This document shows, one piece after another, positions 57,356 through 64,000 of a stretch of DNA of 64,000 bases (within the stretch, counting starts at the first letter, position 1; every line of letters starts with the position of its first letter). The notes beneath the pieces are model-generated. The model worked only from the letters and a program-made list of their open reading frames with translations, did no database searches and was not told where the DNA came from. This DNA comes from CAZYBO01 sp964645205 (GTDB lineage Bacteria; Pseudomonadota; Alphaproteobacteria; Rickettsiales; SXRF01), in assembly GCA_964645205.1 (NCBI GenBank), contig CAZYBO010000003.1, forward strand, positions 248,001 to 312,000, given 5' to 3'. The translations under genes and the position numbers were made by a program.

Positions 57356-58111
57356 TCACCCATAACGTCCGGTGATGTAATCCTGCGTCTGTTGGTGGCT
57401 GGGGCTGGTGAAAATGCGGCTGGTAGCCCCGGATTCGATGATTTTACCCATATGGAAGAAGCAGGTCTGCTGCGATACGCGTGCGGCCTGTTGCATCGAA
57501 TGGGTGACGATGACGATGGTATAATTCTCTTTCAGCTCCGAAATCAGCTCCTCGATACGCGCGGTGGCGATGGGGTCGAGCGCCGAGCACGGCTCGTCCA
57601 TCAGGATGATTTCCGGGTTTACCGCAAGCGTGCGCGCGATGCAAAGCCGCTGCTGCTGGCCGCCCGACAGTCCCGTTCCCGGCTCCTGCAAACGGTCTTT
57701 CACTTCATTGAATAATCCGGCCTGTGTCAGGCTGCGCTCCACCAACGCATCAAGCTCGCTTTTGCTTTGCACGATGCGGTGAATGCGCGCGCCATACGCG
57801 ACATTATCATAGATAGATTTAGGAAACGGATTAGGTTTCTGAAACACCATGCCCACCCACGAGCGCAGTTGCACCACGTCCTGCCCGGGCGCGTTGATGT
57901 CCTTGCCGTCGATCCAGATTGCGCCGTCCACGCGGCAGCCGTCTATCGTATCGTTCATGCGGTTTAAGCAGCGCAAAAATGTCGATTTGCCGCATCCCGA
58001 AGGGCCGATCAGTGCCGTAACTCCATGCGCAGGGATGGCAATCGCAATATCGTACAGCGCTTGTTTCGCGCCGTAAAAAACATTCAAATTTTTGGTGGTG
58101 ATTTTCGACAT
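57356..58111 (-). CDS. pstB: Phosphate ABC transporter ATPase PstB
   Basis: Energises phosphate import. Walker A GPSGCGKS (36-43), signature LSGGQQQR (148-155), Walker B IILMDEPCSALDP with D172/E173, and VTHSMQQAARVS. QKPNPFPKSIYDNVAYG is diagnostic of PstB. 251 aa. It is separated from pstA by a small unknown gene. phoU does not follow, unlike in most pst operons. Confidence 0.96.
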   Translation of the reverse strand: MSKITTKNLNVFYGAKQALYDIAIAIPAHGVTALIGPSGCGKSTFLRCLNRMNDTIDGCRVDGAIWIDGKDINAPGQDVVQLRSWVGMVFQKPNPFPKSIYDNVAYGARIHRIVQSKSELDALVERSLTQAGLFNEVKDRLQEPGTGLSGGQQQRLCIARTLAVNPEIILMDEPCSALDPIATARIEELISELKENYTIVIVTHSMQQAARVSQQTCFFHMGKIIESGATSRIFTSPSHQQTQDYITGRYG

Positions 58112-58121
58112 GATCGTAGCG

Positions 58122-58433
58122 CTACATATCCCATTTTATTTTAGTGGTGTTACCAAACGGCCAATTCCACGTTATAAATAACCATCCCTGACGGGTATTC
58201 CCTACAAAATCTTTCACGACCACATACACAGCATCACTACCTTCTACAGTCGCTGGTGTTTCAAGCGGCTTGTTTTTCCACGATATGATTTCATAATCCT
58301 GCGATTTAGCCCATTTGCTAATTTCTTTTTCAAACGAACGCTTGCCAAATTTCAGCCCAACAGCAACCACGGTTATAACTACAACCAGCAGAAGCCAGAG
58401 GGGAGGTTTTTCAAGATACGTTGACCATTCCAT
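58122..58433 (-). CDS. Small membrane protein inserted between pstA and pstB
   Basis: 103 aa from ATG 58433. One membrane helix (PPLWLLLVVVITVVAVGLKF, residues about 10-29) follows a short N-terminus, then a polar domain (KRSFEKEISKWAKSQDYEII, VVKDFVGNTRQGWLFITWNW). A TTG 18 nt upstream in frame is an alternative start overlapping pstA. More AT-rich than the pst genes. I recognise no family. Its position would make it phosphate-regulated together with pst. Confidence 0.65.
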   Translation of the reverse strand: MEWSTYLEKPPLWLLLVVVITVVAVGLKFGKRSFEKEISKWAKSQDYEIISWKNKPLETPATVEGSDAVYVVVKDFVGNTRQGWLFITWNWPFGNTTKIKWDM

Positions 58434-58434
58434 A

Positions 58435-59694
58435 CTACCACCGGACTTCAAAACGCTTGCGCAGGAAAATCGCCAGCGCGTTCATGGCGAGCAGTAGCAC
58501 AAGCAGCACCAGAATGCCAGCGGCGGTTTTCTCCGCAAACCCTGCCTCAGGGCTGCCCGCCCACAGATATATCTGCACCGGCATCGCGGTGGCGGGCGCA
58601 GTGAATCCGCCGGGCACGTCGGCGATGAACGCGACCATGCCGATCATCAGCAGCGGTGCGGTTTCTCCGATGGCGCGCGCCATGCCTAAAATGGTTCCGG
58701 TCATGACACCGGGCATGGAAAGCGGCAGCGTATGGTGCCACACCACCTGCACCGGCGATGCACCAAGCGCGCGCGCAGCGTCGCGGATGGAACCGGGCAC
58801 GGATTTAAGCGCCGCGCGGGTGGCGATGATAATCACCGGCAATATCATCAGCGCAAGCGTGAGGCCGCCCACCAGCGAGGCGGAGCGCGGCATGTGCATC
58901 AGGTTGATATAGACCGCAAGCCCCAGCAGCCCGAATACGATGGACGGCACGGCGGCGAGATTGTTGATATTCACCTCGATGATTTCTACCCAGCGTCCCT
59001 TGCGCGCGAATTCTTCCAGATAAATCGCTGTCATCACGCCGACGGGAAACACGCAGAGCAGGCAAATGATCAGCGTCAGCGCCGACCCCGTGATCGCACC
59101 TAAAAACCCGGCTTTTTCCGGTGAGCGCGAATCGGCGCGGGAGAAAAACGTGCTGTTGAACGCAAGCCGCACCCTGCCCTGCTCTTTCAGTTTCGCAAAC
59201 CACTGCGCCTGCTTATCGTTAAACCGGCGGTCGCCTTCCTGCATACTTCCTTTATTATAGAGATCCGCCACGCTGGAAGCGGGCAGCCATAACTCCATTT
59301 TCACCGGCAACTGTTCTTGCGCCAGCATCATACGCTTGAGCTGCACGCCGCTATTGGTAACCAGCGCGTAAAGCTGCCTGCGATCCTTGCGATCCTTCAC
59401 TTCGGGGAATTGTGACAGCAACGCGTCATGCACAAGGCGGTTATAGTTCGATGCGGGAAGCAGGCGGAGATTATCGCGCCCCTCTTCCAACGGCAGCGAT
59501 GCGGTATCGAACGTCACCGGCACCTTAATTTGCGTTTGTAAAAACCCGCTATAGCCGCGCGTGATAAGGCTTCCCAGCAATACGACCAACACCAGCACGG
59601 CAAGCATCAGCGCCATCAATCCGTAGAAGCGGAAGCGTTTTTCCGCGCGCATCCGGCGCGTGTGCCAATCAATATTGCGTATGGGCTTATTCAT
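58435..59694 (-). CDS. pstA: Phosphate ABC transporter permease PstA
   Basis: Inner-membrane permease. A cytoplasmic start, first helix (LMALMLAVLVLVVLLGSLIT), a long periplasmic/helical insert (about 55-190, the N-terminal extension common in alphaproteobacterial PstA), then the permease core from about 200. The EAA loop is AARALGASPVQVVWHHTLPL. 419 aa. It overlaps pstC by 8 nt. Confidence 0.94.
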   Translation of the reverse strand: MNKPIRNIDWHTRRMRAEKRFRFYGLMALMLAVLVLVVLLGSLITRGYSGFLQTQIKVPVTFDTASLPLEEGRDNLRLLPASNYNRLVHDALLSQFPEVKDRKDRRQLYALVTNSGVQLKRMMLAQEQLPVKMELWLPASSVADLYNKGSMQEGDRRFNDKQAQWFAKLKEQGRVRLAFNSTFFSRADSRSPEKAGFLGAITGSALTLIICLLCVFPVGVMTAIYLEEFARKGRWVEIIEVNINNLAAVPSIVFGLLGLAVYINLMHMPRSASLVGGLTLALMILPVIIIATRAALKSVPGSIRDAARALGASPVQVVWHHTLPLSMPGVMTGTILGMARAIGETAPLLMIGMVAFIADVPGGFTAPATAMPVQIYLWAGSPEAGFAEKTAAGILVLLVLLLAMNALAIFLRKRFEVRW

Positions 59695-60640
59695 AACGCT
59701 CCCGGTATTTTTTCACCACCGAAAGCGCGATGATGTTCAGCAACAGCGTCACGCAGAACAGCGCCAGCGCAAGCGCGAATGCAGCGAGCGTTTTCGGGCT
59801 GTCGAATTCCTGATCGCCTACCAGCAGCGACACGATCTGCACCGTCACCGTCGTCACCGATTGCAGCGGGTTGAACGTCAGGTTCGCCGCCATGCCCGCG
59901 GCCATCACCACGATCATGGTTTCGCCGATCGCGCGCGACACCGCCAGCAGCACCGCACCCATAATCCCCGGCAGCGCGGCCGGGAGCACCACCTGCCTTA
60001 TCGCTTCCGAGCGCGTGGAGCCGAGCGCATACGACGCCTCACGCAAGCTGCGCGGCACGGCGGTAATAATATCGTCCGACAGCGACGAGATGAACGGAAT
60101 GATCATCACCCCCATCACGATCCCCGCCGCCAGCGCGCTTTCCGAGGCGACGCTCAACCCCACTGTGGCGCCGATACCTTGTAAAAACGGCGCTACCGTA
60201 ATGATCGCGAAATAGCCATAAACCACCGTGGGAATCCCCGCCAAAATTTCCAGCGCCGGCTTGAGCACGTTGCGCGTCGTGCGCGTAGCATATTCGGAAA
60301 GGTAAATCGCGGAAAATAACCCCACCGGCACGGCGACGACCATGGCAATCAGCGTAATCAGCAAACTACCCAAAAACAGCGGCACGATGCCGAACGCCCC
60401 GCTGCTGCCCGCTTGATCTGCGCGCATCGCCATCTGCGGGCTCCATTGCAGCCCGAACAGGAAGTCAGAGAGCGGAATCATTTTGAAAAAGCGCAGCGCC
60501 TCGAACAGCACCGAGCACACGATTGCGACCGTAATCAGGATCGACACCGCCGCCGACGCCAGCAACAGCCCATATACCCCTCTCTCCAGCAATCGCCGGA
60601 CGGGGACATGGGTGACACGCCTGATAGATGCTGACGTCAT
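59687..60640 (-). CDS. pstC: Phosphate ABC transporter permease PstC
   Basis: Partner permease of PstA. Six predicted helices, including VYGLLLASAAVSILITVAIV and the core GSLLITLIAMVVAVPVGLFS, AIYLSEYA. The EAA loop is REASYALGSTRSEAIRQVVL. 317 aa, the short form of PstC. The usual pstS is missing upstream; the preceding gene is phoR, 87 nt away. Confidence 0.94.
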   Translation of the reverse strand: MTSASIRRVTHVPVRRLLERGVYGLLLASAAVSILITVAIVCSVLFEALRFFKMIPLSDFLFGLQWSPQMAMRADQAGSSGAFGIVPLFLGSLLITLIAMVVAVPVGLFSAIYLSEYATRTTRNVLKPALEILAGIPTVVYGYFAIITVAPFLQGIGATVGLSVASESALAAGIVMGVMIIPFISSLSDDIITAVPRSLREASYALGSTRSEAIRQVVLPAALPGIMGAVLLAVSRAIGETMIVVMAAGMAANLTFNPLQSVTTVTVQIVSLLVGDQEFDSPKTLAAFALALALFCVTLLLNIIALSVVKKYRERYE

Positions 60641-60727
60641 GGCGCAAGTTGTAGAAACCTTGGCCGCGGAGTCAAGCGGGAAGTGTAACCTCTTGCTTCC
60701 ACTTGAAAGGAAATAGGGAAAAGTGAA

Positions 60728-62167
60728 TTACACCGCTTCTTCCTGCTGCGCGATGTCGTCATACACCGGCAGGTAGACGGAAAACGTGCTGCCCTTCCCC
60801 ACTTCGCTTTCGATCGTCATCACGCCGTGGTGGCGGTTGAGGACGTGCTTGACGATGGCAAGGCCTAAGCCGGTGCCGCCGACTTTGCGTGTGCGGGCGG
60901 TGTCCACGCGATAGAAGCGCTCGGTGAGGCGCGGGATATGTTCTTTGGGAATGCCTTCGCCGTGGTCTTCGACGCTAAAGCAAATCGCGCGCGAAAGATG
61001 GCGGAAATAATGATCGTCCGGCACCGACGACGTCATGCGCACGGTCAGCGACACTTCCGTATCCGGGTTGGTGTATTTGATCGCGTTTCCGAGCAGGTTG
61101 CGCACTACCTGCGCCAGTTCCTCGTCGTCGCCCTTGGTCGGCGGCAGGTTGTCGTTGAGCTTTAAGCGGATGGTGACGTTCTTTTGTTTGCACGCCCATT
61201 CAAAATGCTGTTTTTCACTGCGCACAATGCGCAGGAAATCGACCTTCGCCACCGGCACGGTATGCGCATTCATCTCGATCTTCGACAGCGACAGCAAATC
61301 GTTCACCAGCTTTGACATGCGCTCGGCCTGCTCGCCCATCACTTTCAAGAATTCGTCGCGCGCCACGGGGTCGTCTTTCGCCGGGCCGCGCAGTGTTTCG
61401 ATGAAGCCGATGATCGACGCCAGCGGCGTGCGGATTTCATGACTTGCATTGGCAACAAAGTCGGCACGCATGCGCTGGATGCGTTTTTGCTGCGTCACTT
61501 CCGTCACCGTGATCACCACTGAAATCCCGCCTTCGGAGGGAATCGGGAAGCGCTCGATGATCGCCTGGAAATCGCGCGGCACGGGTTCTTCGAGATGGAA
61601 CTCCACCTCCTGCCCCTGCAGATCCTCGATCACGATGGAAATCGCATTCATGAGTTTTTCGTTGGGGATAATATCGCGCAGATGCCGGTGCGCGAGGTTC
61701 TGCCCGAAAATATTGCGCGCGGCGCGGTTGGTGCGCACGATCATGCGCTGGTCGTTGGTCATGATAAGAATATCCGGTAGCGTATCCACGAGGATTTCGC
61801 GTTCGGTGATGACGGTTTCCATTTCCTGCCGTTTATTTTCCCATGAGCGCTGCAGGCGCGTCAGCGCACCGGATAATTCGCCGACGTTGCTGAGCAGGCT
61901 CAGGTCGGGCGCACGCACGCGCTTGTCGAGCGCAAGGTCGTTCACATAATCCTTCAGCGCGGAAATATTGGAGAGAAACGGGATCACGAACACGGCCGAC
62001 GCGATCATGATGCCCAGATACCCGTAAATGAAATAGCGGAAATCGAGCTGGCCGAGCATCGCAAACAGCGACAGCACCAGCAGCGACGGCGTGGACACCA
62101 CCATGATGGTTTTAAGCAGCGCGGAAAACGGAATGACGGGCTTGGCTTGCATGGGGCGCATGAACAA
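60728..62167 (-). CDS. phoR: PhoR-like sensor histidine kinase
   Basis: Predicted phosphate-responsive kinase for a PhoB-type regulator. Two N-terminal helices (about 17-40 and 44-66) with almost no periplasmic loop, a PAS domain (about 125-225), the phospho-acceptor H243 in VANASHEIRTPLASIIGF, and the ATPase motifs NLLGNAIKYTNP, VEDHGEGIPKEHI and VGGTGLGLAIVKHVL. 479 aa. Its ATG is immediately after the trpS stop. phoB is not in the window. The short loop and pst linkage support PhoR. Confidence 0.88.
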   Translation of the reverse strand: MFMRPMQAKPVIPFSALLKTIMVVSTPSLLVLSLFAMLGQLDFRYFIYGYLGIMIASAVFVIPFLSNISALKDYVNDLALDKRVRAPDLSLLSNVGELSGALTRLQRSWENKRQEMETVITEREILVDTLPDILIMTNDQRMIVRTNRAARNIFGQNLAHRHLRDIIPNEKLMNAISIVIEDLQGQEVEFHLEEPVPRDFQAIIERFPIPSEGGISVVITVTEVTQQKRIQRMRADFVANASHEIRTPLASIIGFIETLRGPAKDDPVARDEFLKVMGEQAERMSKLVNDLLSLSKIEMNAHTVPVAKVDFLRIVRSEKQHFEWACKQKNVTIRLKLNDNLPPTKGDDEELAQVVRNLLGNAIKYTNPDTEVSLTVRMTSSVPDDHYFRHLSRAICFSVEDHGEGIPKEHIPRLTERFYRVDTARTRKVGGTGLGLAIVKHVLNRHHGVMTIESEVGKGSTFSVYLPVYDDIAQQEEAV

Positions 62168-63196
62168 TTAGAGGGTTAAGAAGCCTACCATATCTTTCAC
62201 CTCTTTCATAGTGTTACCCGCAATCGCGCGCGCCTGCGCCACCCCGCCTGCGAGCACCTCATCTATATAGTCGGGCGCAGCCAGCAATTCGCGCATAGTT
62301 TTGGTAATGGGTGACAAATGCGCCACCGCCACGTCGGTAAGCATCTGCTTGAATGCGGAGAAATTCTTGCCTTCGCATTCGGCGAGAGCTTCCTCACGCG
62401 TGATGCCTTTCAGCGCCGCATATATAGTGAGCAGGTTCGACGCTTCCGGGCGCGCCTGCACGTCGTAGTTAATGCCTTCGACCATATCCGATTTCGCCTT
62501 GCGGAATTTCAGCGCGATGGCGTCGGCGTCGTCGGTCAAATTGATGCGCGAATAATCCGATTCGTCGGACTTACTCATTTTTTTCGTGCCGTCGCGCAAA
62601 CTCATCACGCGCGTCGCGCCGCCCAGCATCATCGGCTCCGGCAGCGGAAAGAATTCGCTTCCGTAATAACGGTTGAACGCACCTGCAATGTCACGCGCCA
62701 GTTCGATATGCTGTTTCTGGTCGTCGCCCACGGGAACGTGCGTGGCTTTATACACCAGCACGTCGGCCGCCATCAGCACGGGGTAAGAATACAAGCCGAG
62801 CGCGGCGTTTTCGCGGTCTTTCCCAGCCTTCTCTTTAAATTGCGTCATGCGGTTGAGCCAACCCAGCGGCGTGTGGCAGGAGAGTATCCATGCCAGTTCC
62901 GCATGCGCGGAAACGGAGGCCTGGTTGAAAATGAAACTGCGCTTAGGATCGACGCCGCAGGCGATCATCGCCGCCGTCACTTCGCGCGTGGCGTTGCGCA
63001 GCGCGGCAGGCTCCTGCGGCACGGTGATCGCGTGCAGATCCATGATCCCGTAGATACATTCCGCACCCGATTCCTGCAACGTGACCCAGTTGCGGATAGC
63101 GCCCAAATAGTTACCAAGGTGCAGATTGCCAGTAGGCTGAACACCGGAGAGTATGCGTTTGGCGGAGGATGGGAGATGGGAAATGGGGGATGACAT
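62168..63196 (-). CDS. trpS: Tryptophan-tRNA ligase
   Basis: Charges tRNA-Trp. The HIGH-like motif is HLGNYLGA (26-33, after SGVQPTGNL), and the KMSKS motif is at 206-210 (GTKKMSKSDESDYSRI). DLHAITVPQEP and VPVGDDQKQHIELARDIA are class-typical. 342 aa. Divergent from hemB. The phoR gene begins directly after its stop, so the two are likely cotranscribed. Confidence 0.96.
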   Translation of the reverse strand: MSSPISHLPSSAKRILSGVQPTGNLHLGNYLGAIRNWVTLQESGAECIYGIMDLHAITVPQEPAALRNATREVTAAMIACGVDPKRSFIFNQASVSAHAELAWILSCHTPLGWLNRMTQFKEKAGKDRENAALGLYSYPVLMAADVLVYKATHVPVGDDQKQHIELARDIAGAFNRYYGSEFFPLPEPMMLGGATRVMSLRDGTKKMSKSDESDYSRINLTDDADAIALKFRKAKSDMVEGINYDVQARPEASNLLTIYAALKGITREEALAECEGKNFSAFKQMLTDVAVAHLSPITKTMRELLAAPDYIDEVLAGGVAQARAIAGNTMKEVKDMVGFLTL

Positions 63197-63262
63197 TGAC
63201 GACCATGTGAGAAAGGGTGTAGCAAGGTTTAATGTAATTCCGGTTCAATGTTCAAGTTGTTT

Positions 63263-64000
63263 ATGCCCCTAATCCCCAATCCTCAATCCCCCACCTTCCC
63301 TTCCACCCGCCTGCGCCGCTCGCGCATGCAGGTCTGGTGCCGCGACCTTGTGGCCGAACACACGCTGGAAGCGGGCAACCTGATCCTTCCCGTATTCATT
63401 CAGGAAGGCAAGGACACGCAGACGCCGATTGCTTCTATGCCCGACGTTTCGCGCATTACGCTGGATATACTGGTGAAAACCGCTAAGTCAGCCAGCGATC
63501 TTGGCATCAAGGCGATTGCCCTTTTCCCGGTGATCGACGAAAAACTCAAAAGCCCCTACGGTGACGAGGCGCTGTTCCCGGACAATCTCGTTTGCCGCGC
63601 GATCAGGGAACTGAAAAACGCCGTGCCGGAAATCGGTGTAATTGCAGACATAGCGCTCGATCCCTACACCTCGCACGGTCAAGATGGCGTCATGGAACAA
63701 AACAAAATCCTCAATGACGCCACAGTGGATATACTCTGCAAACAGGCCGTCGTGCTAGCACAGTCGGGTTGCGATATCGTCGCGCCGTCGGACATGATGG
63801 ATGGGCGCGTGGGTGCGATTCGCGCCGCGCTGGAGCAGGAAGCATTCCATGACACGCTGATATTGGCCTACAGCGCTAAATACGCCTCCGCCTTCTACGC
63901 ACCCTTCCGCGACGCCGTGGATTCCGCAAAGCATCTCGGGACAGGTGACAAAAAAACCTACCAGATGAACCCCGCCAACAGCGATGAAGCCATGCGCGAG
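63263..64000 (+). CDS. hemB: Delta-aminolevulinic acid dehydratase HemB (3' end missing)
   Basis: Makes porphobilinogen for haem. The reading frame is open to the last base (246 codons). Family segments: STRLRRSRMQVWCRDLVAEH, LILPVFIQEGKDTQTPIASM, GIKAIALFPVIDEKLKSPYG, VIADIALDPYTSHGQDGVME, VAPSDMMDGRVGAIRAALEQ, ILAYSAKYASAFYAPFRDAV and TYQMNPANSDEAMRE. The first catalytic lysine is in YSAKYAS; the second lies beyond the window. An ATG at 63248 is in frame and would add 5 residues. No clear ribosome site was found for either. Confidence 0.95.
   Translation, partial: MPLIPNPQSPTFPSTRLRRSRMQVWCRDLVAEHTLEAGNLILPVFIQEGKDTQTPIASMPDVSRITLDILVKTAKSASDLGIKAIALFPVIDEKLKSPYGDEALFPDNLVCRAIRELKNAVPEIGVIADIALDPYTSHGQDGVMEQNKILNDATVDILCKQAVVLAQSGCDIVAPSDMMDGRVGAIRAALEQEAFHDTLILAYSAKYASAFYAPFRDAVDSAKHLGTGDKKTYQMNPANSDEAMRE

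Overview
The window is a chromosomal segment of an alphaproteobacterium that I cannot name further. The reasons are the order yebC-ruvC-ruvA-ruvB-ybgC-tolQRAB-pal-cpoB-tilS-ftsH-glmM, a PstA with an N-terminal extension, a PAS_5-type protein, and a tkt-gap-pgk-fba-thiE-efp cluster. The cell should be free-living or only loosely host-associated. It makes biotin, lysine/diaminopimelate, arginine, thiamine and haem, has MotAB, and has a Gram-negative envelope. Base composition is fairly GC-rich, with clear AT-rich patches in the accessory regions.

Layout: 1-4.8 kb is a biotin cluster (bioC, a bioH-like esterase and bioF on the minus strand, bioB and bioA on the plus strand), with a large palindromic repeat between bioB and bioA. 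4.8-7.35 kb is a very small integrated element (integrase, XRE repressor, ImmA-like protease) next to tRNA-Pro. 7.4-11 kb holds a FkbM methyltransferase, dapA, smpB and an unknown gene. 11.1-18.1 kb is a minus-strand run: motAB, a MacAB-like adaptor/permease/ATPase, an OprP-like porin and a sulfate-binding protein. 18.3-20.6 kb has a YciA thioesterase and recQ. 21.59-27.71 kb is a second island, bounded by a 19-bp direct repeat of the tRNA-Ala 3' end. It carries a 539-residue integrase, a hipA-hipB pair in reversed order, an extremely AT-rich tract, a lipoprotein/membrane-protein pair and a structured RNA-like leader. 28.3-36 kb is a central-carbon operon running into thiE, efp and suhB. 36-52.9 kb holds an OmpA-like protein, ruvCAB, the Tol-Pal system, tilS, ftsH, glmM and thiD. 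52.9-63.2 kb is mostly minus strand: a gamma-carbonic anhydrase, argC, rplM-rpsI, pstCAB, phoR and trpS. The window ends inside hemB.

The core genes form tightly packed operons, often with 4-nt ATGA overlaps (tkt/gap/pgk, thiE/efp, yebC/ruvC/ruvA/ruvB/ybgC). The least explained parts are the two tRNA-linked elements. The best candidates for something undescribed are: (i) the 245-nt structured leader of the tRNA-Ala island, where a 16-codon ORF has its Shine-Dalgarno (SD) sequence paired to the segment that starts a rho-independent terminator; (ii) six GGGGCAT-type sites packed over the start of the tRNA-Pro integrase; (iii) the reversed hipA-hipB locus with a DUF1488-tailed antitoxin and an AT-only upstream tract. 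All assignments come from reading the sequence and remembered family motifs; no database search was run.
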